The notes: generated by a model from the sequence alone, not told the origin. A DNA stretch of 64,000 nucleotides from Bemisia tabaci (GCF_918797505.1 NC_092800.1:27612914-27676913); one strand, 5' to 3'; numbered from the stretch's first letter, positions 32,215 to 45,925 are shown. Program-made: numbers and translations.

Positions 32215-35200
32215 GGTTGCACCCCTGGGTTAGGGTTACCCGCTCTCTGTTCTAAGATCTACACCACAGGCAAGTATCGATTATTCGATGGGTATCGATG
32301 TCTTCCAAGGGGGAATCAGGAGAAGTGATGTTGTTGTCCAGGTCTGATTTGATCAATCTCGAAACAACGACATAACCGCTTTTAATTCTCCCAATGAAAA
32401 ATAATTGTTGCCCTTGATTGGATACGAGCCCGTGACGTCACGTAGGTCCGAAATTGTCTGAACCTGAAATTTCAGTCGAATGGTGAAGTTAAGTCATCAT
32501 TTGGTCTCGTGTGACTGATGCTTGTTGTACTGATGATAAACACATCTCTTCATTACGTATATGCATGGCACCAAAGAATTGATACTTCGCGTCTCTAATT
32601 TTGTTTCTGTTTTACTGGCGACCCTGGTTTTCTAGATGCATTTTTAACTACAAGAATAATCTGAAGAAGTGAGGCCAAAGGACATGTTTTACAGCTTTCC
32701 TCTCAAAAACATATATTTGCTTTTATTATACAGTCTAGTAATTGCCTTTCTAGGCTTCCAAAATAAGTTTTGCCGCATGTCCGCTTAGGCCCCGATAAAC
32801 TTGTATTTTTAAACATGTTTTATGTTTGAACATGTTTGAACTTTAATTTTTTATTTATTTTAGGCTCATTAGAAGATGCAGATAGGTAGATTTATTTTAC
32901 AGGAAAACGTCCAATTATTGTGTGATGAGTTCTTCAAGTGTGTTAGGTATCGACACGGCTAATCCAACAGCTTCAAAACCACGAATCAACTTAAACCTAT
33001 CTGAAACCAAAACCAAATCGGTTTGGCTTAGAATCATCTTATGCCTGAAAAAAAACTTTAACAGAGTCTTTTCTCGTAAGAGCAACCGAGTTTCTGATTT
33101 TTTACTGTATGGCTTGCTCTATTTTAAGTAAGTTTTATGTATCCAATTTCGCGAAAGAAATAATTTTGTTGATAATTTCGTCGTGTCTCAGGTTATCGTA
33201 ATTACAGTTGTTCTAAAATTGATCAAATTTCGGTCATGTCGATTGAACTTATCAGAGAGCTAACCCAGATTTGTGGCCCTCTTTTGAGACAGTCCTAAGA
33301 CTGATTGGGTTCTTTCTTTCTTTCTGCTTTTAACTTTCCCCGAAATGAGAGTTTTCCTCTTTCAGTTCATATGGATGATTGCGATTTTATAAAACAGCCA
33401 ACCGTGGTTCGTTTAGAATTAGCTATGAAAGTATTTCCACGATTGTAAACGGTCTCCAAATGTTGCTCTGTCTGGGGAAAGCGCGCCTTGATTTCACATG
33501 AACGCAAAAAGCGTGTCATGGCTCACCTTTCAGAGAACACGATTCGGCTTCTCTCTCGGTAACTTTTATGTATTTAACTGATTTCATTTTTAATAATTTC
33601 AACCCTTAACGCTTGTTCATATGTTTCTGATTCTGCTTAGGTTTCTTAGGTTTATTTTTTTGTTTTTTGTTGTGCGTACATTTGCTTTTGTTAGTATGTG
33701 CTCAAATTCACTGAGATTTTAATGCAATTTTGTTAATTTTTTGGTTATGGTTATGGTTATGCTTTATTATTCGATCGCACTATTTCAGGAGCAATAAATC
33801 ATTGCATTTTTTGCGTTTTAAACCATGATTATGCAAGAGTTATTAAGACCGTCAAGATTTCTAGTATTACATTTTGAATTATTGTCTTAGGAGAGATTTA
33901 TTAATTACCGTGAATAATTTCACACAAAGACACAGCTTGCCTTAGTATTTGATTTGATTTTTTAACTCTTCAATATTCCTTTCAATTCAGGTGAGAAGTA
34001 TAGCCTTACCTATATTTGTTAGCATGCTCTAAGGAGCATACGATGATCGAACTTTATACTTCGATATCAATTCTTTCCATCATTGGATCAGCTTTTAACT
34101 TATTAAAAAAAGAACCCCCCTCGGCCATAGGATGACTTTCAAATTATCAATAGGTACAATTTCTTGAAATTTTCCTTGTTTTCGTGCATCCAGCCCTCAA
34201 ATATTTGAAAAAACGCTATCTCTTACCTACTTGATAGGTAGTTTTTAACTACTCTGTTTTCTACTCGCAACTCTCTCTATTGACTTGATAATTTTGCTCG
34301 ATCACAAGATTTAAGCAACCTACTACGATTGTTTTCATTTTTCTTGCGATCGTACTGGCTGTATTTGCTGAATCGAAAGAAATAACACACGCAGACTTTC
34401 CTCTAAAATAATTCAGACAAATTGAAGAAACTAATACCACAAATTTACATAAATAGGTATGATCCACCTAATATTTATTTCCTCGGATTCTTCAAATACT
34501 ATCTTCAGATGTATTTTCTCCAGAAATTGCATTGTTTTTTTTTTAATATAGTTTTTATTTTAGATATTTGTCACTTTAAAATCTTACGAAGTGAAAATGA
34601 GCACATACTGTGTTCTTTACAAGAAAGGCCCCTTTTTTCTGCCTGCAAAATTTATATAGCTGTGCCGCAGAGTTACTGACGTAGTATTGGGACCAAAAAA
34701 CTTAAGATCAGTTAGAATAAGATCAAGCCAGAAAAATACACCCGGAGCTCTTTTTAAATTTTTCTCGAGTAAAGCTAATGTTTGGCCACTGAGGAGCTAC
34801 GAATATAGCCAGGTTGAGTTTTTCCATTTTTTGGGAAGAATGTGAAAAACCAATTTTTCGATGCAATTTTACCATGTTAATACTTAATTTACATCATAAA
34901 AAAGTAGGAGAGGAAGTGCTTCACAAGGCAACCCATCTTCATTGTCCATTCGAATTGGAATTGGTTTTATGGTTTTTGTTTTTTGTTTTTGTTGAATTCA
35001 GAAATACCGGTGTCAATAGATAAAAGATATTACCGTATCTATAATCGATCAGTATTATTTATATTGAGTGACCTCGATAGCATCAGTGTCTTTCAACTAA
35101 ATGAATCCGTGTTTAACCATCTTTTAGCAGGAAAACAGTTACTTCAAAATTGCTCTTTAACTTTGATGTTGATCCAGACTCCTTGGAATTTTTACTTCCT

Positions 35201-37088
35201 TGGCTGACATAAGTTCGTACACTCACAAATACACAATACGAACACACCCTATCACAGTGTGTATATTTACATACAAACTCATACTAGATAAGTTGTTAGT
35301 CTCAACCTCTTTTTCCTCGGTTTTCTTTTTTTTTTTTATTAGACAAGCAAAAAATGTAAATGATACTTACTTCAGGATATTACTCATAATTAATTACTCT
35401 ATCTCCTTTCGCCGCGGTAGCTCTCTTCCTTTCTGCATTCTTTTTTTATTGCTTGTTTGTTTTTGTTTACTGAACAAAGTGCCTTTTCCGCTTTTTCATT
35501 AATCAGTGAATATAATCTTCCTTAGGAGGAATAAAAGGGAAAGGAAGCAAAAATAGTTTACGTACACAATTTTCTTTGCAACTAGCGCAAGAGGACACAT
35601 TGATTAAATTCTCTTAGAGGAGGGAACCTGAAACACCTCATAAAGACAACAAGCCTCTAAAGTTTCATCTTCTGATTCGCCAATAAGTAGAAAGTAGAGT
35701 GACATAATTTCCGGAGCCGAATCAAGTTCTCTGAAAGTTCAGCCGCGTCATTTATCAGTGTACTTTAAGTTGCCAACAATCAAATTTCAAAACATATCAT
35801 AACAATTACAAAGCGAGCACGCGGAAAAATTAAATAAACAACAGAATTGCATTTTTGTAGGATTTTCATTCTCATTTGATAATTTACCTGAAGCATACGG
35901 CTCATTATCAATTTTTAAGATTTCTAACAAATATTTTACACAACTTGACAAAATTTTAAAGATACCACCAGATCGCTGGATCGATAATCCTGAAGCAATC
36001 GTAACCTAAGACATATTTCCTCACAAACTGATTTGGGTCATGCTCCTGCCTCGCCGAGCTCTACTTTAACCGTCGTAGGTTGATTTTCATTTCTGATTGG
36101 ACTCGGCGAAGAGTCAAAACGCCTTCAATTCCGTGCGTATGCAACACGGACATCCATAAAACCCGAATAGTTGTATCCAGGCATTAAAATGTATCCATCG
36201 TACGTGACACTAACATGAAGCTTTGATTGTTTCACTTACGGCCTAACTTAATTCCAGCGTTACATATACGGATGAAGTAAATCATACCTGATTTTATCCC
36301 GACACTGTCAATTTTACTAGAATTGCAGTACTTAAATGCATTACAATTTTGCCGGTCCTCGGGGAAAAATGAGGTATCTGAGTATGATATGAGGAGTTTC
36401 CTCTAACCTACCTCTAATGAGTCGTAATTTCTTTGGATTTTTTTTTGTTTCCTTTTCTCTCCATATGTCTCTCTCTACTTCTTGGCCATTATTTTCTTGT
36501 ACCAGAAAATGCAATCTATAGAACCCAGGTCGCCGTTTAATTCAATTTTACGGCATGATGTGGAATAATTTGACGAGGACGAGTCTCGATGTTTCACTTT
36601 GCCTAATTTCCTCCCAAATGTGAATTTTCTACAGAGCACTGGGCATCATAACGTCGTAAGACATTCTGTGGAGTTTTTCCACTTTATAATGAGTATATTT
36701 AAAACATTTCAAGTTCAGTCTTCAATTTTCTGTTATTGAAGTAAAATATAGGAGGAACATAAAGAATGTCTGATGTACTCAGACCGTTGCTGGCGGATGC
36801 CGCCCACATCACAATCCTTCGTGACGTAGGAATATTCTGTAAATTATTTATTCAGTTATCTCGTGCAAAGTTTATAAATATTTGTAAATATGTAGTTATG
36901 GAAAAAGCTCTCTCAGAATAATTGTTAATCTTTGTAGGTATAGTTCAATTTAAAGCACTTACCAAATTTTCAAGTGGATGCATGATAAACACGTGTCTAA
37001 TTTTTAACTTTTAGTTTTCTTCTTTGCTCCACTTACTTACAGTTTTCTTTGATATCGCTGCAAAGAAGGCGAGGTCACGAGGCACAAA

Positions 37089-37182
37089 ATGGACGTATTT
37101 CTGTCAAACGGAACTATGTGTACCTTTTAAGACACGAACCCGTATTAACACGCATAGGTCTGTTTGACAGAAATACGTCTAA
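37089..37182. mobile_element. truncated MITE, ATATGGACG family
   Basis: ATGGACGTATTTCTGTCAAA on the left and 'tttgacagaaatacgtct' on the right, about 94 bp; the interior is shortened relative to 7202-7331. Confidence 0.7.
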
Positions 37183-38038
37183 ATAATTCAAGTACTTTGA
37201 GTGCACGAGAATTTTGTCTCGAGGTTGGTGGGTTTTCTCATCACAATCTAATACATTTTCACCTGAATTGCGTGCCTTTCACCTACATACTCATCAAAAC
37301 TTAGAAACAGTCTCAAACAGCGTGTCATACTGCCTCATACAGTCTCATTAAGTTTAACAAAGAAATTTTTACATTATCCAAAACTAGGTGGAATTTTTAT
37401 CATACAAGCACACACTAAGCACATGCATAGAACAAAATGATCCTATAATCAGTATAACTGTTAAGTATATTTTAATACTTGCACAAGAATTGGAAAGCAG
37501 CATAGTTTCATGACGTCCTCCTCCCCTGCCCATACTTTTTTGTAGAATTTTTTTACTTCCTTTCATTCACTTCAGCACCCAAGTGTAAATTTATGTCTTG
37601 TCACAAAACTTCATGTACAATGTGTTCTAATCGTGTAATTGTTATTTTACAGTAGCTTCCTCAGGTACAGATAGACTGCCTGTGTATAAAATAAGCCAGA
37701 GCAAGCTTCTAGAACTGTTAGGTTGGCAGCATGCGTAAATCCAACGCAAGCCCGACCGTGCTGTTTTCGGCCGTTAACCGATTTTCGCCTCCCATTTCAA
37801 GAAACCTGGTAAAACAAAGTTATTTTTTGGCTCGTGAGTAATGTCAGTCGGGTTGTCTTGGGCGTAGAATGACACCATTTGGTCTCACTAAAATGCTTGT
37901 CCATCATCGTTTTCATTACCATTTTGCTTGCGGGGTTATACCATATCATGCGATCAAACTTCAGAAACATGTCTCGCGAAATCGGAAATTTTGACGTTGG
38001 ATCGGCCATCGGGTTGCTTATTTTCCGATTCCAAACAA

Positions 38039-38091
38039 GTTCAATAATTGAACTTGCCACACACTGCATGCCACAATTATTGTGGCATGCA
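38039..38091. repeat. two adjacent small hairpins
   Basis: GTTCAA-TAA-TTGAAC at 38039-38053 and TGCATGCCACAA-TTA-TTGTGGCATGCA at 38065-38091, both perfect and 11 bp apart. Confidence 0.85.
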
Positions 38092-41000
38092 AGTTTTTAC
38101 TTAAATTTTACAGAAAACCTGGACTTAAACCCACAATTTTAGTTCCATATCTCACTAATGTATCCCAGTTTATTGATTTTGTATAATGATTGAGAGTCGT
38201 GAGCCTTGGTTCCTTGAATTGATACTTCCAAGTTTTTTTTTGTTAGGTATATTTTTATGCAAGGTAGTACCAACATTCTAAAATACGAGAATCCAAGTAT
38301 TAACGTCTTAAATTAATTTTTATTTTACACTTCGACGTGTGAACTTCATTCGTGACCCAGTTTTCCCATCACAAGTAATGCAATCTATATATTTTACCTC
38401 CATAACTTAGGCGAAACATTCAAGAAATACGATTTTTACAAAGTTCTCCTAGGAGGAGGAAAGGGGACCTCTTAAGAAAAGGAAATATTTGCATGTCATA
38501 ACCGTCAACCATTATTGCTCATGAATGTTTTCAACACTGTTTATTTTTTCCAAGAATGCATGACTCCCGTTGAAGATAATACTTTTACATCATAAAATGC
38601 AGTATACATTGGAGCCCTCCCCTCCACTCTTAAAATGTAATGCTTACTTCATTGTCATTCTTTCAGTCAAGAAGACAGACTGGAAGCTCAACGCTTTTTT
38701 CTCTACCATTTCAACAGTGCTGTATTGATTAATCATTATTTATTCAACGAAATTTTATTTTGAGATAACGTATTTTGAGGGTGTACCTATACTTTCTATT
38801 TGGGATTTTTCATATAATAACTCTCACACAGCCAATACCTCTCTCTTGAATAGTATTGACTCACATGTGTCAGAGTCCTATATTTCCCGTTTATAAACAT
38901 TTTCTCATGATGCATGTTATTAATTCCTCTGAGAAATCAAGCACTCTTTGAAAACAAATAGGAATGCTTAAATTTGCGTCGTAAATTCTTGATGAGTATG
39001 TAGAAAAATAAATCAAAATTATCAAGTCTGTTTAAGTTTTTAAGCAACTGCTAATTGCTTCAATTATTTTCATTTACATCGCTCAGCGTTACACTTACAT
39101 TTAGTTGAATTTTTTTTTTTAAATAGGATGTTAAGAATGTGCATGAAGTAGATTTATTCAAGCTTTGAACCGATCACCCACCAGAATGTTTCCGAATCGC
39201 CATAACTCTATAACTAGTATTGCAACGAATCTGGGTTTTTCAGCGTCAAATGATTAACTTTCGAAATTGTGAATTCGAATTTCAACGATCGCACCAATTC
39301 TTTTGAAAATTTTAAAATCAATGCGCCTATGGATGTATTCCAGAAAATTAAAAAGTAATATAGTAATTCCTGCAAAATGAAAGTTACAGCAATCTGTTGC
39401 TTGTATTGCCTAGAAAGAATTTGCTTTGTAAGTTACAGTGCGTGTTACCACGTATCACGGATCTTTGCTGAGTGATTTTGGATTCAAAGTTGTCTCTTTG
39501 CGAGCATCAAAACGACCTCAAGTCGTCTTTCCTCGCTTCTCTCATGTAGAACGTGAAATCTTGTTTAAATTTACTATGACCAAAGTTATGCACAGCTTTT
39601 AGTACGTAATATTACTAGCTCCATGTTGCTTAGAATGTTTGCTAAACCACAAGAAGTGCAAAAACACGTAACTGTATAATTGTTGATAACGATCGTAAAG
39701 AAAACTCGGTATCACTGATCAATAAGAGCCATTAGCAGCATTTCAATGAGTCACGATTGGTTTTATTTGCTTTTTCATGAAATGATGTTTTGACGTTACG
39801 TGTTTTTGCATGAGCAATTCTCATTAGCTGTATGGGGTTTTGGAGAAAGATGACCTTCCCGGGAAAGTGCTATTTTGTAAAGAAGCGAAATCGCTGGAGG
39901 AGACTCATATTATCTTGAAATTAGGTGTTACTTGTTGATTTCAAATCTAATTGTTAGTTTTTATAGAAGTAGAGTCTGAGGATCAATTTTAAGAGAATGT
40001 GAGAAATCATGAAGCATTAGTCATTCTTACTTCAATTCTCCATCGAGTGAGATTTCCAGATGTTTTATATGAATCAATCATACATTTTGGACATCTTATC
40101 TCCAAAACCCATCAAATGTATTTCCTAGTAAGACATTGTAAGAGATTTTTCGTAAAAACATGATGGGACTCGTGTTTTTTCAAGTTAAAAAAATGACATA
40201 CGTATATTCTCCCGTTTTCTGACATTTCTTCCTTTATTTTATAGGAAGACATCTTCGGAAGAAGTTTCAACTTCAAGTTTAAAAATTTGTATTGTTAATA
40301 CTACTTGCTTACTCTTTGAAATAGCATACTATGTAATTCACGCACATTTTTTTTTTCTTTTTCATTTTTTTCCTTTCAATATCAGATCACTAATTGAAAT
40401 TCCATCAAGACAGGAGAAAATAGTAATTTCAAGATACATCAATGAACGATACTGATAATGCAGTGAATAATTGCTTTCAGTATTCATATATGTATCTTAC
40501 CAGCCTAAGTAATCATAAGTCACGCACCTGAAAGAATATTTTTTCTTGAACATGTTTTTACGATGAATCTTTGCCACTTCCTCATTCATGTTTGCACAAT
40601 CTACGGGGATGCTCTTTATTACTGGATGCTCATTTAAAGTATGCATGTATCTATTTTAAAAATCCGAAACGACTTGGTTTGTTTCATCCGAAATACGAAT
40701 TACCCGCAGGAATCCAAACTCTTCACCACAGGAAGGTCCACATCTGACAATGTTTTACATGTATGAATGATTGCAAAGGACAAAGATCTCGAAGCTATAC
40801 AAGTGGCACAAACAGTAAACAACCCACGAGTTAGTGGGTTTCAATGATAGTCTAACCTCTTTGCCTTGTTCATACGGATCCAAATAACTCTAGATGCACC
40901 TCGAAAAAAAACAATTGCTCTAGATTTACAACCAGGAATATCTAAAGTCATTGTTTGATGCATGTGTGGGACCTTTTAATCACTTACACGCACGTAATTA

Positions 41001-42560
41001 TTTTATCTTAAAAAAATCAAAGTTTGTAATAGATTTATTTTAAACTCTAGTTCTCTTTTTACCCCGTGGTAATTGTTGAAGCCAAGGATGAGTAAAATTT
41101 CTTTCCGCTGAAAAACCTAGTTTGTGGAAATTATGCTTAAAAAAAGAAATAAAGTGATATATACTGAACTTTCCATCTCTCAGTCAGTTAAGTCATTTAT
41201 AAGAATCCATCATAGTTTTGAGGAATGTTTTTATATTTATTTGTTGTTTCTCAGAATTCATCAACTGTTGCATACATGAGAAATAATAAAAACTTTCAAA
41301 ACTGTTCGGATATCTTCGTCTGCGGTATACATACTTGGATATCTTGATGCTCCTAAAACTAAAAAGTAATAAGAGTAAGAATAGATATGATGCACGTTAG
41401 TTCATATTCATACGAGACTTTTTTAGGCATTCATAAGTCTTCAATAGAAAATTTCACTCATATAATTTTTTTTATTTTTCTAGACGTTTGGGATCTGTTT
41501 TCCAGTGATCTGCCTTCTTTGATGCTGTCTTCATGATCTGTTTTTCGTCTGAGCTAGCAGCACAGTCTGAACGAAACGCAGTGTAAAATAAATATTTTAT
41601 TTTTCGTACTATTTAAGGTTGTTAATATATTTATTTATCGACTATTAAAATTATTTTTATGACCCTTGGTATTATAACGTATCAGTTTATCTAGTCTCAA
41701 TCTCAGTCTTATGTCTGAAAGTTATTATTATTGTTTATGTTTAATTTTAATCGTGGGTGTCTCTATGAATGTTGAAATCTTTGTTGTAGAATTCGAATTA
41801 TGCTTGTACATTTGAGTGAAGAATGCTAAGACAGCTGTTTTGAACAGCTCTGATTTATATCAAATGGATGCTGCGTAAAGTTCTTATGCTCGTAATTTAA
41901 TTTCGTTAACTGCCAGGATTTTCTCCATTTATTGTGGGTTTTAATATATTACAGGGGGATTTTCGTAGAGCCTTTGTAGACGCAGATTCTCCTTTTGTTT
42001 GCAACGGTTTACCAAATAGAAATCCTATAAATTCCGATTATTTACGACCTCGTCAATAGCCCAAAGGCAGTAATCAGCTTGTTGCAAGTATTTAAGCTCC
42101 ATGCCGAGAATGCAGTAGGTACATTGACGTTCGGAAGTATAATCAGTCATCTTTTGTCACAGAACTGTAAATACAAGTTTCTATTTTAAGCTTTCTTCAA
42201 TATGTATCAAGTATATTTACTGTACTTGTTTCACCAAAATCAATGAATGTAAAAAAAAAATATATCAAGATCAAAATGTATATGCTTTATGTTTTATTTT
42301 TTTCTCTCTTAAATGCAAAAAAAATTTACAACCCATATTCGGATATCCAAAATGGTGATAAATCAGAATGTATAAAGTACGTTTAGATAACTATCTCAAT
42401 GCAGTCCGAAGAACATAGGCCCTGTCGAGTATATGGATCCTATGAGGTTAGGTTAGGTTTATGATTTACGCACCCCTCTGAAGATAAAAACTTTTAAGTG
42501 TCCTTTCTGAAAAGAGGTGATAATGATAATTCGGGGATGCAATAAGTAGGGGATATTTTG

Positions 42561-42809
42561 CTGTTCTAAGGAAAAACGCCGTATGAACATAACGGGCATT
42601 CAAATGTTGTGATGTTCCCCCTGATAAAATATTTATTCTGAAGAGAATTTAAACAAATTTTCTCTTGAACTTCTCACATATTTCAGACTCTAGAATCTCT
42701 GGCAAATTGGAAGGACAGTATTGATAAATTTTATCAGAAAATTCGTATTAATGAAAGGAACTTTAGTAATGTCTGAAAGTTCGCAAGGCGTTCCTCCGTA
42801 GCACGACAG
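42561..42809. mobile_element. MITE, CTGCCGTGCTAAGG family, copy 3
   Basis: 249 bp, CTGTTCTAAGGAAAAACGCC to 'gcgttcctccgtagcac'-gacag. Flanks TTTG and TATG agree at 3 of 4 positions. Confidence 0.75.
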
Positions 42810-42926
42810 TATGCTGGCCTCTTGAAACACAAAAAATAATGTTACTAAATCACCTTCTGATTAAAAGCAACATTTTTAGAGAGTATTGCTGAAATATTTC
42901 GTAAAAAAATTCGCAGCGTGGGGCTG

Positions 42927-42929
<3 letters not shown>

Positions 42930-42971
<42 letters not shown>
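42930..42971 (+). repeat. poly(A) tract
   Basis: About 42 consecutive A residues; no recognisable retroposon body upstream. Confidence 0.9.
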
Positions 42972-42973
<2 letters not shown>

Positions 42974-43174
42974 TATAAAGATAGTTTTTCCAGATTGAAT
43001 AATGGGAGTAACACTATTTTTGCAAATTTTTGCCTGCAAAAGAGATAAAACTCCCTAGCAATAGGTTATTGCTTTCAATTTCATTCGTAATATTCTTTCA
43101 ATAGTAATGTACGATCTCTTCTAATGTTTTCGGGCCTTTGGAAGATACTGAGGCATACAGAATATTCCTTTACC

Positions 43175-43523
43175 CAGTTAAAAAAAAAAAAAAAAAAAAA
43201 AAGAAAGAAAGGAGTATTAGTAGTAATATAAGTTTATTTTAAAGCGGTGCTTTAGCATTTAAGGCCATTTATACCTAAAGAAAGAGAGAAAAAAAGAAAG
43301 GACTGAAAGAAAAAATGCAAAAAATAAAAAAAAAGAAAATGAAAAAAGAAAATAAGTAGTAGTAGTAGTAAAATAATTTTATTTTAAAGCGGTGCTTTAG
43401 CATCTAAGGCCATTTACACCTCTAAAGAGGGCAGTAACAATAATAAATTTACATGGAAAAAATGCAAAGAAGAAAAAAAGAAAAAAAAATGAAAAAAAGA
43501 AAAAAAGAAAAAAGAGAAAAAAG
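43175..43523 (+). repeat. A-rich region with a duplicated retroposon-like 3' end
   Basis: The phrase 'ttattttaaagcggtgcttt'-agcat(c/t)taaggccattta occurs at about 43232-43275 and 43378-43423, each followed by A/G-rich low-complexity DNA. This resembles the 3' ends of non-LTR retroposons, but no reverse transcriptase is present. Confidence 0.5.
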
Positions 43524-43619
43524 ATGAATCCGAATGAACCTAACTCGAGGCGCATTTTACAAGCAACCCTTTCCACGATCGAAGATGACGTTGACTTAAA
43601 AAACCTACCGGAACAGGAG
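43524..43619 (+). CDS. possible first coding exon (32 codons)
   Basis: ATG at 43524 opens MNPNEPNSRRILQATLSTIE..., an acidic, hydrophilic 32-codon stretch ending precisely at a strong donor, GAG|GTAAGT (43619/43620). The exon is 96 bp, phase 0, and richer in G+C than the A-rich DNA before it. No downstream exon was identified, and the upstream sequence is a poly-purine tract rather than a recognisable promoter. It could be the first exon of an unrecognised gene or a chance match. Confidence 0.25.
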
Positions 43620-43939
43620 GTAAGTAATCAGCCACATCAGTCACACCCTCATGCCGTTGTCAAAAAGCAGAGATCTGTCAAGAAAGACGACAATTCGTCC
43701 CGTCTGACTTACGTGTTAATCTCGCTTTGTGTTCATTCAATACGTTTTCGTGCTCTCCCACGCGTATGATTAGTTTCCCTACCCTTCTCAACTTGGAGTC
43801 GCTCTTCCTGATTCGAACTCTCCCACGAGAGACGCGAGATTTCACGCCTTGTGGAGCAAGTTCAGGGGTGAGTCGGCTTCGAAGGATTAGAGCAACGCAC
43901 AGTGGACGAAAATATTAAGTAGTCACCCCCAATGTGTCA

Positions 43940-44248
43940 TTGGGGCTACACAGCCCTGGTTTTCGTTACAATGATGAAATCATCCGTACATTATTATCTA
44001 ACTATGTCACGTTACTCTGGAGTCACCAGCCTTATTAATTTTTTCGGATTTTGCCAAGACTGTAGTTTCTGAGGACCCTGGATGATCTGGACTACATTTT
44101 GCAATTTGGAACCATAATTTCCCGCCCAGTTTTAAAACAACGTATGTGCCATTATTTTCCCTATGCACATAAGTGTTTTTTCAGATGAGCGAGAATTAAT
44201 AGTTCCGAATTGCAAAATGCAGTTCATCTACGCTTACTGATCACTGTA
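43940..44248. other. intergenic stretch without recognised features
   Basis: No gene, RNA or complete mobile element was recognised. Confidence 0.4.
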
Positions 44249-44487
44249 CGGCAAAAAATGGATCGAATCAATCAGAGAGATCGGACACGAATTTGTGACT
44301 AAAATCGAAAATTTTAATGTTTAATTCGTCACATTTTAAATTTTAAGGTGCGCTTCTAGTAGAAAATTTCATGAGGAAACCAATGGATCCTATTTTAAAA
44401 TCTCGACATTTTCTACAAATGGAGTTATAAGATTTTAAAGTTTCCAAATATTTTCCGACCTCCTCCATTGACTCGATCCACTGTGCG
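44249..44487. mobile_element. MITE, CGCACAGTGGATCG family, copy 4
   Basis: About 239 bp; left end mutated (CGGCAAAAAATGGATCG), right end TCGATCCACTGTGCG intact, interior collinear with the other copies. Confidence 0.75.
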
Positions 44488-45013
44488 GCGGGCAGCGTGG
44501 CGGTCGGTCATCTGAAATCAAAACAAAGACCAAGGAATGACCTGGTAGATAACCCCGCGCTCATTTTGTCAATGCTCTATGCACTAATCACCCCCAAATT
44601 AGTGGAAAACCGTTCGAGGAGATGAGTGTTGTGATGTCGTCGCTTCTCACTTAGTCTCAAGGGACGGAATGTGCAGAATTCGCACATGCTCATATGCAGC
44701 CGCACAATGAAACTGCTGATTCCTATTCATTGGATTGTCGAAAAAGTCAAAACCTGAAGACCTCCTTACAGGAATCCTGAGAAAACACAGCTTACTTTTT
44801 TTCAAGAGGATATTTCACGATTTTTTTGCCAAGAATTTCACGTGATGTGGAATTCATCAAATCTGGAAGGGAAAGGAATTATCTTGAAACGATACAGGGA
44901 GCTTCTGCACATTGACGGCCGAAGCGCAAAACCAATAAGTATCTCCGTTGCAATACTTCGAAATTACCGCGTCTCTCTTGTTTTTTGAAGAGAAGCGAGC
45001 CAACTTCATTGCT
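44488..45013. other. intergenic stretch without recognised features
   Basis: No gene or element was recognised. Confidence 0.4.
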
Positions 45014-45457
45014 TAAGGTGATTCAACGGACGCCATTTTTTGTGTCAGAGCGACGTGCGATATATCGCATCGATTCGTTCCATAATTTCAGCTACTTGTC
45101 ATTTTTTCGAACTTTGAGATCGCACTTCTGTTGTCATGAGTCTAAACACTTCATGTCCCTAATTTGACAAAGAAATTCAACGTAGTAAAGGCGTGGTTTT
45201 TTTGAGGAAAAATATCGCATTCGAGTGCAGTTTCGATATCAGATCGAATGCGATATTTTTCCTCTAAAAAACTACGTCTCTATTTCGTTAAATTTCTTTG
45301 TCAAATGTGTGGTATGAGTTCTTCAGTCTCATGACAACAGAGGTGCGGTCTCAAAATTTGAAACAAATGATAAGTAGCTGAAATTATGGAACTAATCGAT
45401 GCGATATATCGCACGTCGCTCTGACACAAAAAGTGGCGTCCGTTGAATCACCCTAAA
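45014..45457. mobile_element. foldback MITE with GGTGATTCAACGGACG ends
   Basis: 444 bp that is almost entirely two inverted arms of about 200 bp around a short centre near 45228. Left boundary TTAAGGTGATTCAACGGACG; right boundary 'cgtccgttgaatcacc'-ctaa. The arms include the palindrome TGCGATATATCGCA. If the flanks are TTAA and (mutated) CTAA, the target would fit TTAA-specific transposons such as piggyBac or Kolobok. Confidence 0.75.
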
Positions 45458-45673
45458 ATTGAAACAGAACAGACAGAACAGATTGAATCGTATTGATTAG
45501 TTATTTCAAAACCTCTCTCAAGTTATTTTTGTTTGCCAAACTGAGACTTAGTACGTTTTGGTCAATATTCTTTCCCTACACCTCAGCTCTGGTTCCCTTG
45601 CTCTCGAAGGAGGACATACCTACATATACAACGAAACCCATCCGACTCTTCATCCCGAGGCTGGATCGTCCTG

Positions 45674-45925
45674 CTGCCACGCTAAGAAAAAACGCCGTAT
45701 GAACGTTCGACAGTTGCCAAGTTTCCTCGGATGAATATATATTTTTGAGGAAAGTAATGCGTATTTTTCCTAGAAATTTTCAGATCTTTGAGATTAAAAA
45801 GCCAACAATGTTGCCTAAAAAATTTGAAGATAAATATTCACAATTTTCCGAGTACATTCCTCTTGTATTAAAGGAAATATGGCAACGCCTGAGACCTCAT
45901 ACGGCGTTTTTCCTTAGCACGGCAG
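45674..45925. mobile_element. MITE, CTGCCGTGCTAAGG family, copy 4
   Basis: 252 bp, CTGCCACGCTAAGAAAAAAC to 'cgtttttccttagcacggca'-g, with the internal 'ttgccaagtttcctcgg' segment. Flanks CCTG and TCTG. Confidence 0.85.

Larger units (their letters stand above)
32215..42560. other. 10-kb AT-rich stretch nearly free of repeats
   Basis: No frame with recognisable protein features was found. Only one truncated MITE (37089-37182) and two small hairpins (38039-38091) interrupt it. AATAAA-type signals occur near 41146, 41285 and 41588, and TGTAAATA-like motifs near 36880. It could be a long 3' UTR, a large intron, or conserved non-coding DNA. Confidence 0.5.

Noticed and set aside
42447..42464. GGTTAGGTTAGGTT, resembling the insect telomere repeat
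   Set aside because: Only two to three units and no neighbouring telomeric sequence; 57580-57640 is similarly GGTTA-rich but irregular.
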